Program-made: the position numbers and the translations under genes
Notes under the pieces: model-generated
The model's input: only the letters and a program-made list of their open reading frames with translations
What the model was told of the DNA's origin: nothing
Databases searched by the model: none
In this document: piece after piece, positions 26,419-34,365 of the stretch
Position numbering within the stretch: the stretch's first letter is position 1
Layout of the letters: each line of letters starts with the position of its first letter
From: CAZBGL01 sp964491375
GTDB lineage: Bacteria > Desulfobacterota > Deferrisomatia > Deferrisomatales > Deferrisomataceae
Assembly: GCA_964491375.1 (NCBI GenBank)
Contig: CAZBGL010000068.1
Span: 1 to 64,000 of the forward strand
Length of the DNA: 64,000 nucleotides
Direction of reading: 5' to 3'

Positions 26419-28236
26419 GTGACCGACTCCATGGGCACATGGAAGCGGACCCACATGTGCGGAGAGATCCGCCCCGTGCACGAGGGGCAGATCGTGACGC
26501 TCATGGGATGGGTGCACCGCCGGCGGGACCACGGAGGGCTGATCTTCGTGGATCTGAGGGACCGCGAAGGCATCGTGCAGGTGGTGTTCTATCCGGACCT
26601 CTCGCCCGAGGCCCACGAGAAAGCCCACCGCCTGCGCAGCGAATACGTGGTCGCCGTGCAGGGGCAGGTGGTCAAGCGGCCCGACGGAACGGAGAACCCG
26701 GACCTGCCCACGGGCGCCGTGGAGGTGCGGGCCACCGAACTGCGGATCCTGAACCGCTCCCGCACGCCCGTGTTCCCGGTGGACGAGGACACCGACGTGG
26801 GCGAGGACCTGCGCCTCCGGTACCGGTACCTGGACCTGCGGCGGCCCGGCCTCCAGCGCAACCTGAGGCTCCGGCACCGGGCCGCGGCCGTGGTGCGGCG
26901 GTTCCTGGACGAGCAGGGCTTCCTCGAGGTGGAGACCCCGGTGCTCACCCGGAGCACCCCGGAGGGGGCCCGGGACTTCCTGGTGCCCAGCCGGCTGCAC
27001 CCGGGAAAGTTCTACGCGCTCCCTCAGTCGCCCCAGCTCTTCAAACAGATCCTCATGATGGCGGGAGTGGACCGTTACTTCCAGATCGTCCGGTGTTTCC
27101 GGGACGAGGATCTTCGGGCCGACCGCCAGCCGGAGTTCACCCAGATCTACGTGGAGTTTAGCTTCGTTACCCCCGAGGACGTGATGGGGGTCATGGAGGA
27201 GATGGTGGCCGCGTTGTGGCGCGAAGTGGCCGGGATCGAACTCGAGCGGCCGTTTCCCCGGCTTTCCTACCGGGATGCCCTGGACCGTTTCGGCACGGAC
27301 GCACCGGACATCCGGTTCGGGCTGGAGCTGCGGGACGTGAGCCGGGCCGTGGCCGGGTCCGAGTTCAAGGTGTTTGCCGGCGCGGTGGCCCGGGGAGGGG
27401 TGGTCAAGGCGGTGAACGCCAAAGGGGCCGGCGAGGTCCTGTCCCGCAAGGAGATCGACGACCTGGCCGGGTTCGTGGCCCCCTTCGGTGCCAAGGGACT
27501 GGCCTGGATCCGAATCCAGCCGGACGGCTCTTGGCAGTCCCCCATCGCCAAGTTCCTGGGAGAGGATGCCCGGGCCGGCATCCACGAAGCCCTCGGCCCC
27601 GAGCCCGGGGACATCCTGTTCTTCGTGGCGGACACACCTGAGGTGGCCAATCTGGCCCTGTCCAGGCTCCGGGTGCACCTGGCGGAACGGCTGGGTCTGG
27701 TGCCCGCAGGACGGTGGGCGTTCTGTTGGATCACGGAGTTTCCCCTGCTCGAATGGGACCCCGACGAGAAGCGTTACGTGGCCCTGCATCACCCGTTTAC
27801 CAGCCCGGTGCCCGAGGACGTCCCCAAGCTCCCGGAGTCTCCCCTGGACGTGCGCGCCCAGGCCTACGACCTGGTGCTCAACGGCACCGAGGTGGGAGGC
27901 GGGTCCATCCGGATCCACGACCCGGGGGTGCAGCAGGAGGTGTTCCGGGCCCTGGGCATCGGCCCCGACGAGGCCCGCGAGAAGTTCGGGTTCCTCCTGG
28001 AGGCCCTGGAGTTCGGAGCGCCGCCCCACGGGGGCATCGCCTTCGGGTTCGACCGGCTCCTCATGTTCCTGTGCGGCGCCGCCAGCATCAGGGACGTGAT
28101 CGCCTTTCCGAAGACCCAGCGGGGCACCTGCCCGCTCACGGACGCCCCGGCCGCGGTGGATCCGGCCCAGTTGCGGGAACTCCACATCCGGATCCGGGCG
28201 CCCGCGCAGACGGGGGCGCCGGGGACGCGGCCGTGA
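26419..28236 (+). CDS. aspS: Aspartyl-tRNA synthetase
   Basis: A 605-residue bacterial-type class II synthetase. The OB anticodon domain is at about 15-115 (GWVHRRRDHGGLIFVDLRDREG). The catalytic core has FLEVETPVLTRSTPEGARDF, QSPQLFKQ, RCFRDEDLRADRQPEFTQ and motif 3 GIAFGFDRL, with the bacterial GAD insertion domain (about 290-420). I chose GTG 26419, seven bases after GAAGGAGGAG; ATG 26431 is the alternative. Whether it is discriminating or also charges tRNA-Asn cannot be judged here. Confidence 0.96.
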   Translation: MTDSMGTWKRTHMCGEIRPVHEGQIVTLMGWVHRRRDHGGLIFVDLRDREGIVQVVFYPDLSPEAHEKAHRLRSEYVVAVQGQVVKRPDGTENPDLPTGAVEVRATELRILNRSRTPVFPVDEDTDVGEDLRLRYRYLDLRRPGLQRNLRLRHRAAAVVRRFLDEQGFLEVETPVLTRSTPEGARDFLVPSRLHPGKFYALPQSPQLFKQILMMAGVDRYFQIVRCFRDEDLRADRQPEFTQIYVEFSFVTPEDVMGVMEEMVAALWREVAGIELERPFPRLSYRDALDRFGTDAPDIRFGLELRDVSRAVAGSEFKVFAGAVARGGVVKAVNAKGAGEVLSRKEIDDLAGFVAPFGAKGLAWIRIQPDGSWQSPIAKFLGEDARAGIHEALGPEPGDILFFVADTPEVANLALSRLRVHLAERLGLVPAGRWAFCWITEFPLLEWDPDEKRYVALHHPFTSPVPEDVPKLPESPLDVRAQAYDLVLNGTEVGGGSIRIHDPGVQQEVFRALGIGPDEAREKFGFLLEALEFGAPPHGGIAFGFDRLLMFLCGAASIRDVIAFPKTQRGTCPLTDAPAAVDPAQLRELHIRIRAPAQTGAPGTRP

Positions 28237-28303
28237 GGGGAGCCCGGTACGGCCCGCCACCAGGGCCGCCGTGCGGATGCGGCCCACGGGTGATGTCCGC
28301 TGC

Positions 28304-28332
28304 TTGACGGGCGGGAACCGGCCTGCTATTTT
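28304..28332 (+). promoter_or_regulatory. Promoter for the Rrf2 gene
   Basis: TTGACG, 17 bases, then TATTTT, about 37 bases before the start codon of the Rrf2-family gene. A partly AT-rich leader follows. Confidence 0.6.
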
Positions 28333-28368
28333 CGCATTCTTCAATCGGGAACCAGAGAGGGGTGCGTG

Positions 28369-28842
28369 ATGAAACTCACCACGAAAAGCAGGTACGGCGT
28401 CCGGGCGATCTTTGACATCGCCTATCACTCTGGGGGCCTTCCCGCCCAGATCAAGGACATCTCGGAACGCCAGCGCATCAGCCCCCGCTACCTGGAGCAG
28501 ATCTTCCAGAAGCTCAAGAAAGCCGGAATCCTGGGCAGCAAGCGCGGTCCCCGGGGCGGCTATTTCCTGTTGAAATCCCCCAGCGAGATCACCTTGTACG
28601 ACATCATCACGTGCACCGAGGGGCCCATCGAGCTGGTGTTCTGCGTGAGCGAGATCGACGAGGAGTGCTCCGCGCGGACCTGCGAGATGAAGGACCGGTG
28701 CGTGGCGAGCCCCATGTGGAAGGAGATCGGCGACAAGATCGCGGAGATCTTCCGGAGCACCACGATCCAGGACCTGTGCCGGCGGGCCGAGGAGCTCGGG
28801 ATCGAGCGGCAGCTGGACGGCCGGTTCATGTACTACATCTGA
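28369..28842 (+). CDS. Rrf2-family transcription regulator (IscR/CymR-like)
   Basis: A 157-residue regulator. An N-terminal winged helix (MKLTTKSRYGVRAIFDIAYH; SPRYLEQIFQKLKKAGIL; SKRGPRGGYFL) is followed by a dimerisation helix. A cysteine-rich segment, FCVSEIDEECSARTCEMKDRC, offers four cysteines and could hold an Fe-S cluster. Such proteins sense Fe-S status, cysteine or nitric oxide. The start is ATG 28369, with an in-frame GTG just before. No iscS or cysK neighbour indicates its target, so it may act at a distance or on itself. Confidence 0.9.
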   Translation: MKLTTKSRYGVRAIFDIAYHSGGLPAQIKDISERQRISPRYLEQIFQKLKKAGILGSKRGPRGGYFLLKSPSEITLYDIITCTEGPIELVFCVSEIDEECSARTCEMKDRCVASPMWKEIGDKIAEIFRSTTIQDLCRRAEELGIERQLDGRFMYYI

Positions 28843-28874
28843 GCACACGCCCCGCGGGGTCACTTGCACGTTCT

Positions 28875-28903
28875 CCGCCCCGGGTTCCGGGGCGGCTTCG
28901 TTT
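28875..28903 (+). terminator. Probable terminator after the Rrf2 gene
   Basis: A nine-base-pair GC stem (CCGCCCCGG, loop GTT, CCGGGGCGG) is followed by CTTCGTTTGT. The U tract is imperfect. It lies only 18 bases before the gap start codon, so it could instead regulate gap. Confidence 0.4.
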
Positions 28904-28920
28904 GTGCGGGAGGCGGTTCC

Positions 28921-29934
28921 ATGGCGATCCGGATCGCGATCCACGGATTCGGCCGCATCGGGCGTAGCGTGTTCCGCGTCGCCCACGCCCATCCCGACGT
29001 CCGGGTGGTGGCCGTGGGCGACCGGGAGCCCGTGGAGCCCCTGGTGCACCTGCTGCGCTACGACTCGGTGCGCGGGCCCTGGGGCGTGCCGGTGGAGATG
29101 AGGGAGGCGGGCTTCGCCGTGGAGGGGCAGCCCGTGCGGTTCGTGCGGGGGGATGCGGCCGAGGCCATGGGGTGGGAGGCCCTGGGCGTGGACCTGGTGG
29201 TGGACTGTACCGGAAAGAACACGGCGCGCGCACGGGCCGCGGGCCATCTGCGGGCCGGGGCCCGGTGGGTGGTGGTGTCCGCGCCCGCCGACGACCCGGA
29301 CATCACCGTGGTGCTCGGGGTCAACGACCGGGATCTGGATCCCCGGCGCCACCGGATCATCAGCAACGCCTCCTGCACCACCAACTGCCTGGCACCGGTG
29401 CTCAAGGTGCTCCACGGCCGATTCGGCGTGCTCGGGGCCCTCGTGACCACGGTGCACGCCTACACGAACGATCAGCGCCTCCTCGACTCGCCCCACCGGG
29501 ACCTCCGGCGCGCCCGGGCGGCCGGCGTATCCATCATCCCCACCACCACGGGGGCGGCCCGCTCGGTGGGAGCTGTGCTGCCCGAGCTGGCGGACCGGGT
29601 GGACGGGGTGTCGGTCCGGGTCCCCACGCCGAACGTCTCCCTGGCGGATCTCACCGTGCGCCTGGAACGGGCCGCGGAGGCCGCCGAAGTGAACGCCGCC
29701 CTCCGGGAGGCGGCGGCCGGGGACCTGCGGGGGATCCTGGCCTACACCGAGGAGCCCCTGGTGTCCTGCGACTACCAGGGATGCCCCTACTCCGCCGTGG
29801 TGGACGGCCTCCAGACGCGCTCGGCCGGTGGCGGCCTGGTGAAGCTCCAGGCGTGGTACGATAACGAGTGGGGGTACGCCAACCGCCTGGTGGAGCTGGT
29901 GGCGCGCCTCGGGCGCGTTGCCGGAGCGGGTTGA
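28921..29934 (+). CDS. gap: Glyceraldehyde-3-phosphate dehydrogenase
   Basis: A 337-residue glycolytic/gluconeogenic enzyme. The Rossmann motif is IHGFGRIGRSVFR. The catalytic cysteine is in ISNASCTTNC, with TVHAYTNDQRLLDSPHRDLRRARAA, the substrate loop PTTTGAARSVGAVLPEL and YDNEWGYANR. Asp in AVGDREP at the cofactor site favours NAD. GGAGG precedes ATG 28921. It heads the gap-pgk-tpiA-secG order common in bacteria. Confidence 0.97.
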   Translation: MAIRIAIHGFGRIGRSVFRVAHAHPDVRVVAVGDREPVEPLVHLLRYDSVRGPWGVPVEMREAGFAVEGQPVRFVRGDAAEAMGWEALGVDLVVDCTGKNTARARAAGHLRAGARWVVVSAPADDPDITVVLGVNDRDLDPRRHRIISNASCTTNCLAPVLKVLHGRFGVLGALVTTVHAYTNDQRLLDSPHRDLRRARAAGVSIIPTTTGAARSVGAVLPELADRVDGVSVRVPTPNVSLADLTVRLERAAEAAEVNAALREAAAGDLRGILAYTEEPLVSCDYQGCPYSAVVDGLQTRSAGGGLVKLQAWYDNEWGYANRLVELVARLGRVAGAG

Positions 29935-29959
29935 CCCCGGTGCCGCTCGGCCTTATGGT
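29931..29959 (+). promoter_or_regulatory. Promoter for pgk-tpiA
   Basis: TTGACC overlaps the gap stop codon, followed by 17 bases and TATGGT, about 66 bases before pgk. This would allow pgk-tpiA expression independent of gap. Confidence 0.55.
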
Positions 29960-30024
29960 TACGGCCGCCCCGGCCCGGGAGCCGGAGGCCCCGCCAGGAA
30001 TCCGTGGACGAAAGGGGGTGCGTG

Positions 30025-31215
30025 ATGGCCGTCCGATCGGTCGAGGAACTGGGCGTTTCCGGACGCAAGGTCTTTGTCCGCGTGGACTTCAACGTCCCGG
30101 TGAGGGACGGCCGGGTGGAGGACGACACCCGGATCCAGGCCGCCCTGCCCACGCTCCGGCTCGTGCTGGACCGGGGGGGGGCCCTGATCCTGGCGAGCCA
30201 CCTGGGCCGGCCCAAGGGCAAGCCCGATCCCGCATATTCCATGGCGCCGGTGGCCGAGCGCCTGGGCGAACGGCTCGGCATGAGCGTGTTCCTGGCCCCG
30301 GGGGTGGCGGGTCCCCAGGTTCAGGGCCTCGCCGACGGGCTGGAGCCCGGGCAGGTGATGCTGCTGGAAAACGTCCGGTTCCACCCGGGTGAGACCCGCA
30401 ACGACCCGGAGTTCGCCCGGTCCCTGGCCGGCCTCGCCGACGTGTACGTGAACGACGCGTTCGGTACCTGTCACCGGGCCCACGCGAGCACGGCCGGCAT
30501 GGCCGCGTTCTTCCCGCCGGAACGAAAGGGGGCGGGCCTGCTCCTCCTCCGGGAGATCCAGGCGTTCCGCAGGGTGCTGGAGACGCCCGAGAGGCCCTTC
30601 GTGGCGATCCTGGGGGGGGCCAAGGTGAGCGACAAGATCGGCGTGATCCGGAACCTGTTGCCCCGGATCGACCGGCTCCTGATCGGCGGGGGCATGGCCT
30701 TCACGTTCCTCGCCGCCCGGGGCAAACCCGTGGGGAACTCCCTGCTGGAGGCCGATCGGGTCGACCTGGCCCGGAACCTTCTGGAGGATGCACGGCGGCA
30801 GGGGGTGGAGGTGCTTCTGCCCGAGGACCACGTGGTGGGCCGCGAGCCCTCCGCCGGGACCGAGGTGCGGACCACCGGCGATGCGGCCGTGCCCGAGGGG
30901 TGGATGGGGCTGGACATCGGCCCCAGGACCCGTGAACGGTTCGCCCGGGCCCTGACGGACGCCCGCACCGTGGTGTGGAACGGCCCCATGGGGGTGTTCG
31001 AGCTGGAGCCCTTTGCGGAGGGCACGTTCGCGTTGGCCCGGGCCGTGGCGGCGTGCCCGGGGTTTACCGTGGTGGGCGGGGGCGACAGCGTGGCCGCCGT
31101 GAACCGCGCCGGCGTGGCCGGGGGCATCGACCACATCTCCACAGGGGGCGGAGCCTCGCTGGAGCTGTTGGAAGGGAAGACCCTGCCCGGCATCGCGGCC
31201 CTGGAAGCGGACTGA
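30025..31215 (+). CDS. pgk: Phosphoglycerate kinase
   Basis: A 396-residue kinase. Motifs: [78 protein letters not shown] and the C-terminal [19 protein letters not shown]. It interconverts 1,3-bisphosphoglycerate and 3-phosphoglycerate. ATG 30025 lies eight bases after AAAGGGGG; the earlier in-frame ATG at 30004 would add seven residues not found in the family. Confidence 0.98.
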   Translation: MAVRSVEELGVSGRKVFVRVDFNVPVRDGRVEDDTRIQAALPTLRLVLDRGGALILASHLGRPKGKPDPAYSMAPVAERLGERLGMSVFLAPGVAGPQVQGLADGLEPGQVMLLENVRFHPGETRNDPEFARSLAGLADVYVNDAFGTCHRAHASTAGMAAFFPPERKGAGLLLLREIQAFRRVLETPERPFVAILGGAKVSDKIGVIRNLLPRIDRLLIGGGMAFTFLAARGKPVGNSLLEADRVDLARNLLEDARRQGVEVLLPEDHVVGREPSAGTEVRTTGDAAVPEGWMGLDIGPRTRERFARALTDARTVVWNGPMGVFELEPFAEGTFALARAVAACPGFTVVGGGDSVAAVNRAGVAGGIDHISTGGGASLELLEGKTLPGIAALEAD

Positions 31216-31234
31216 GCACGGAGAGGAACGGCAC

Positions 31235-31990
31235 ATGCGCGTCCCGCTCATCGCCGGAAACTGGAAGATGCACAAGACGGTGAACGAGGCCCTGGCCCTG
31301 GTGGACGCCCTGTTGCCCCGGGTGCGCGGCTTGGAGGGCGTGGAGGTGGCCGTGGCGCCCCCGTTCACCGCCCTGTATCCCGTGGCCCGGGCGCTGCAGG
31401 GCACCCCCGTGCGGCTGGCCGCCCAGAACATGCACTGGGAACGGCAGGGCGCCTATACCGGCGAGGTGTCGGCCCCGATGCTCACGGAACTCGGCGTCCG
31501 GTACGTCATCTTGGGCCATTCGGAGCGGCGGCAGATGTTCGGGGAGACCGACGAGGCCGTGGCCCGCAAGGCCGCGCGGGCGCTCGCGGCCGGGATCACG
31601 CCCATCGTGTGCGTGGGCGAGACCCTGGAGGAGCGGGAGGCCGGGCGGGCGGCCGAGGTGGTGGAGTCCCAGGTCCGGGCGGCGGTGGGGCCGCTGGGGA
31701 CGGAGGCCGTGGACCGGATCGTGGTGGCCTATGAGCCGGTGTGGGCCATCGGCACCGGCAGGTCCGCCTCGGCCGCACAGGCCCAGGAGATGCACGCCCG
31801 CATCCGGGGGGTGCTGGGCGCACTGGGCGGGCCGGAACGCGCGCAGAGGACCCGGATCCTCTACGGGGGAAGCGTCAAGCCGGGCAACGTCCGGGAGCTG
31901 ATGGCGCAGGGCGACGTGGACGGTGCGCTCGTGGGGGGCGCGAGCCTGGACGCGGAATCGTTTGCAGCCATCGCTGGATTTCAGGTATAA
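31235..31990 (+). CDS. tpiA: Triose-phosphate isomerase
   Basis: A 251-residue TIM barrel. Active-site residues: Asn/Lys in AGNWKMH, His in LGHSERR, Glu in [11 protein letters not shown], and the phosphate loop YGGSVKPGN. Nineteen bases separate it from pgk. Its stop codon forms part of the -10 of the putative secG promoter. Confidence 0.98.
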   Translation: MRVPLIAGNWKMHKTVNEALALVDALLPRVRGLEGVEVAVAPPFTALYPVARALQGTPVRLAAQNMHWERQGAYTGEVSAPMLTELGVRYVILGHSERRQMFGETDEAVARKAARALAAGITPIVCVGETLEEREAGRAAEVVESQVRAAVGPLGTEAVDRIVVAYEPVWAIGTGRSASAAQAQEMHARIRGVLGALGGPERAQRTRILYGGSVKPGNVRELMAQGDVDGALVGGASLDAESFAAIAGFQV

Positions 31991-31991
31991 A
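31962..31991 (+). promoter_or_regulatory. Promoter for secG-tRNA-Leu
   Basis: TTGCAG, 18 bases, then TATAAA, which includes the tpiA stop TAA; the secG start is 35 bases on. One of the best -10 elements in the window. Confidence 0.6.
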
Positions 31992-32025
31992 GGATACTTT
32001 CCTGTCGATCGGGAGGCAGCGGTCC

Positions 32026-32367
32026 ATGCACGCACTGCTCGTCACCGTCCACGTCATCGTATGTTTCGTGCTGGTGGGGATCGTGCTGCTCCAGCAGGGC
32101 AAGGGCGCCGACATGGGCGCCGTGTTCGGCGGTTCCAGCCAGACCCTGTTCGGCAGCACGGGGGCCACCACGTTCCTCGGGAAGCTCACCGCTGCGGCGG
32201 CCGCCCTGTTCATGCTCACCTCGGTGGGGTTGACGTACATGGCGAGCCACCGGTATAAGATGAGCGTTGTGCCCGACCGGCCGGCCGCCGGGGCGTCGGC
32301 GGCGCCGGCACAGGGCACGGCCGGGGCCGGTTCCGAGAACCCGGCCGAGCCGCCCGCCCAAAAATAA
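32026..32367 (+). CDS. secG: Preprotein translocase subunit SecG
   Basis: A 113-residue membrane protein with two hydrophobic helices (about 4-24 and 53-75). They are linked by the conserved cytoplasmic loop LLQQGKGADMGAVFGGSSQTLFGS, which identifies SecG. The tail is Ala/Pro-rich. It lies between tpiA and tRNA-Leu, the same order as in many bacteria. ATG 32026 has GGGAGG upstream. Confidence 0.95.
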   Translation: MHALLVTVHVIVCFVLVGIVLLQQGKGADMGAVFGGSSQTLFGSTGATTFLGKLTAAAAALFMLTSVGLTYMASHRYKMSVVPDRPAAGASAAPAQGTAGAGSENPAEPPAQK

Positions 32368-32391
32368 GCGGTTCTCCGAAAGCGATCCCGT

Positions 32392-32478
32392 GCCCAGGTG
32401 GTGGAACTGGTAGACACGCTATCTTGAGGGGGTAGTGGGGTTCTCCCCGTGCCGGTTCGAGTCCGGCCCTGGGCACCA
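32392..32478 (+). tRNA. tRNA-Leu(GAG)
   Basis: An 87-base class II tRNA. The acceptor GCCCAGG pairs with CCTGGGC. Anticodon stem CTATC/GGTAG encloses TTGAGGG (anticodon GAG). The long variable arm is GGGG-TTCT-CCCC and the T arm is GCCGG-TTCGAGT-CCGGC. The discriminator is A and CCA is encoded. Co-transcribed with secG. Confidence 0.97.
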
Positions 32479-32489
32479 GCGACAACGAA

Positions 32490-32517
32490 AAAGGAGCCGG
32501 CTCTCCGGCTCCTTTTC
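32490..32517. terminator. Bidirectional intrinsic terminator
   Basis: Stem GGAGCCGG-CTCT-CCGGCTCC has TTTT downstream on the plus strand and TTTTT on the minus strand. It can end both the secG-tRNA-Leu transcript and the convergent MpsC gene. Confidence 0.85.
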
Positions 32518-32563
32518 TCGTGTTCTGCCGGTGGCCCTTTCGGGGCCCCCCGGGGGCGGGCGC

Positions 32564-32941
32564 TCATCGGGGCCCGGTGGGTTCGGGCGCTGGGGGGCTC
32601 TCCAGGGTGAACACGAAGATCCGTTCTCCGGTCTGGGTGCTTAGATCGGTGTGCATGGATCTCACTTTCCGGTGGGTGATGTCCTCCACCACGGCGTAGA
32701 CCAGTTCCTTGGCGCCCTCGATCAGGTTGGCGCGCATTTTCTTGACGAGGTCGATTCCCTCGGCGGTGCGCGCGAGGTGTTGCTCGGCCGGGGTCAGCAC
32801 CCCGCCCAGGCGCACGAGCACGAGGTCCCCGATCACGTGGCAGGTGGCTTCCTTGGGTCCGCGCCCCATGTACTCCTTTTCGAACGCCACAAAGGCCTTG
32901 GCCAACTCGTCTTCGATGCGACCGAACGGATTGCGGGACAT
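32564..32941 (-). CDS. MpsC/DUF2294 family protein
   Basis: A 125-residue soluble protein with the DUF2294 pattern: ELAKAFVAFEKEYMGRGPKEATCHVIGD, LVRLGGVLTPAEQHLA, and the end YAVVEDITHRKVRSMHTDLSTQTGERIFVFTLE. In Staphylococcus the MpsC homologue belongs to the MpsABC membrane-potential (Na+-translocating or bicarbonate) system with a NuoL-like MpsA and DUF2309 MpsB. No DUF2309 gene is in the window, but NuoL/M/N-like antiporter genes start 5 kb away. ATG 32941 has AAGGAGAG upstream. Confidence 0.8.
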   Translation of the reverse strand: MSRNPFGRIEDELAKAFVAFEKEYMGRGPKEATCHVIGDLVLVRLGGVLTPAEQHLARTAEGIDLVKKMRANLIEGAKELVYAVVEDITHRKVRSMHTDLSTQTGERIFVFTLESPPAPEPTGPR

Positions 32942-33047
32942 GGACTCTCTCCTTCGGGGTCGGTGAGCGGACCGTGTCTTTTTTTCTTATGCCAAGGCGG
33001 CCTACAAAGTCCAGGCCACCGGCACCGGGCCCCAGGCGGGTTCTCGC

Positions 33048-33076
33048 TTGACTTCCCGGGGCACTTTGAGATAGAC
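33048..33076 (+). promoter_or_regulatory. Candidate promoter of a short transcript
   Basis: TTGACT followed, 16-17 bases later, by GATAGA/ATAGAC. No coding frame follows, but an intrinsic terminator ends about 100 bases downstream. Confidence 0.35.
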
Positions 33077-33082
33077 ATGTCT

Positions 33083-33176
33083 TGGCAGATTCCTGGAAGG
33101 GCTCCCCCCGCGGAGGGAGAGCCGGTCGAGGAATGGGCCGGATAGAGGCGGATACGCCCTTATCCGGCTTTTTTTG
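33083..33176 (+). ncRNA. Candidate small RNA between MpsC and usp genes
   Basis: A roughly 94-base interval lies between a promoter-like element and a strong intrinsic terminator. It contains an inner hairpin (GGCTC ... GAGCC, 33100-33123 region) and no credible coding frame. It matches no RNA family I can recall. It could equally be the leader of the stress-protein gene subject to termination control. Confidence 0.3.
33137..33176 (+). terminator. Intrinsic terminator 1 upstream of usp
   Basis: Stem GCCGGATA (33137-33144) pairs with TATCCGGC (33161-33168), enclosing a small GGCG/CGCC hairpin, followed by seven Ts. It is plus-strand specific, since no T run follows on the minus strand. Confidence 0.8.
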
Positions 33177-33227
33177 TTGTGAAGGTTCCAGCCCAAGGGC
33201 GCAGGGGGTGCTTCCCCGGGCGCCCGA

Positions 33228-33276
33228 CGGCCGGGCCTGCCCCCCCACCGGTGGGGGCGGGTCCGGCCGTTTTTTC
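33228..33276 (+). terminator. Intrinsic terminator 2 upstream of usp
   Basis: A long GC stem begins CGGCCGGGCCTGCCCCC and closes with the matching GGGGGCGGG-CCGGCCG arm, then TTTTTT. It lies about 50 bases before the usp start, leaving room for only a very short separate promoter, so attenuation of usp is plausible. Confidence 0.8.
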
Positions 33277-33326
33277 GTTTCGGGTCGGGGCGCCGGGTCC
33301 AGGGCCCCGGCCTCGAGGAGAGACCC

Positions 33327-34157
33327 ATGCTTCGGCGGATACTGGTGGTGCTGGAGGGGACTCGGTTCACCCCCTGGGCCATCCGGCTCGCCGTGGAGTT
33401 GGCCGGGCGCCACGGAGCCAGGGTGACAGGGTTGGTCGCCCTGGACCGGCGCAGGCTCGAGAACGTAGGGCCGATCCCGGCCGGTGCCTCGATCTACGCC
33501 GAGAGGCTTCGCGCACACCGCATCGGGGTCCGCCGTCAGGCGATGGCCGGGGCTGTCCGCGCCTTTCGTGAAGCCAGCGATGCAGCGGGGGTTCGTTACG
33601 AGGTGGTGGAGGACGAAGGGAATGGATGCGAGTTGGTCGCTTCGCTCTCCCGGTACTACGACCTCACGGTGTTGGGACTCCGAGGATTCTTGGAGTGCCA
33701 GGTGGGGGCGGAGCACTCTGAGGCCTCCCAGATCCGGCTCCTGGGGAGTGGGATTCGACCGGTCCTGGCCGTTGCCGGCGAGCCTCGGCCCATCCGGCGG
33801 GTGCTCGTTGCCTACGACGGTTCCGCAGGGGCTGCACAGGCGATGGCGTGTTTCCTCCATCTCAGACCCTGGCCCGACGTCCGGGTCCGCATCGTGACGT
33901 GCCAGGACTCCCAGAGGGAGGGGTTGCGGCTCCTGATGGACGCGGCCGAGTACTGCCGCGCCCACGGGTGGGAGCCCGAGACCCGGTGCGTTTCAGGCCC
34001 TCCCGGCAGGGAGGTGCTGGCCGAAGCGAACCGGTGGAACGCAGACCTCGTGGTAGCCGGGAGCGGTACGAGGAGTCTCCTGAGACGTCGGTGCATCGGA
34101 AAGACCGCCCTTCACCTGATGCGCTACAGCGGCCGGCCGCTGTTCCTGTGCCGTTGA
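33327..34157 (+). CDS. Universal stress protein, tandem UspA domains
   Basis: A 276-residue protein of two Usp folds. The first is at about 3-145 (RRILVVLEGTRFTPWAIRLAVELA; DLTVLGLRG), the second at about 152-276 (RRVLVAYDGSAGAAQAM; ADLVVAGSGTRSLLRR). The C-terminal GxGxxS-like segment is degenerate, so ATP binding is uncertain. Usp proteins are induced by starvation and respiratory stress. It precedes the RelA/SpoT-type gene, separated by a structured 208-base spacer. The ribosome site GAGGAGAG is good. Confidence 0.9.
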   Translation: MLRRILVVLEGTRFTPWAIRLAVELAGRHGARVTGLVALDRRRLENVGPIPAGASIYAERLRAHRIGVRRQAMAGAVRAFREASDAAGVRYEVVEDEGNGCELVASLSRYYDLTVLGLRGFLECQVGAEHSEASQIRLLGSGIRPVLAVAGEPRPIRRVLVAYDGSAGAAQAMACFLHLRPWPDVRVRIVTCQDSQREGLRLLMDAAEYCRAHGWEPETRCVSGPPGREVLAEANRWNADLVVAGSGTRSLLRRRCIGKTALHLMRYSGRPLFLCR

Positions 34158-34166
34158 GCGCCCTGT

Positions 34167-34365
34167 GGCCCTGCAGGGCCTTCGATCTGCCGAAGCGCGC
34201 ACCGAGGCCGAGGGAAACTCGGTGTGCAACGGTGTGGGCATCGCGGACAAGGAGGCATGCCGCTGCTTCGCCCCACGTCTGATGTCGGAGGGAACGCCGG
34301 TTCCCAGAGCGGTGCCACGTTTGCGGGCCAGTGGGTGAGCGCGCTGTTTCCCGAGGGGAACGGGC
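34167..34365 (+). promoter_or_regulatory. Structured leader before the RelA/SpoT-type gene
   Basis: This spacer folds well by eye. GGCCC-TGCA-GGGCC lies at 34167-34180, which may help end the usp transcript. A ten-pair stem GCGCACCGAG (34197-34206) pairs with CTCGGTGTGC (34218-34227). A bulged stem GTG-T-GGGC/GCCCCAC encloses GCGG/CCGC, and there is a small GGAAC/GTTCC hairpin. No known riboswitch consensus was recognised. Confidence 0.4.

Noticed and set aside
34158..34365. Known riboswitch (c-di-GMP GEMM, ykkC/ppGpp) in the RelA/SpoT-type leader
   Set aside because: Hairpins are present but none of the conserved core sequences of these classes was found.
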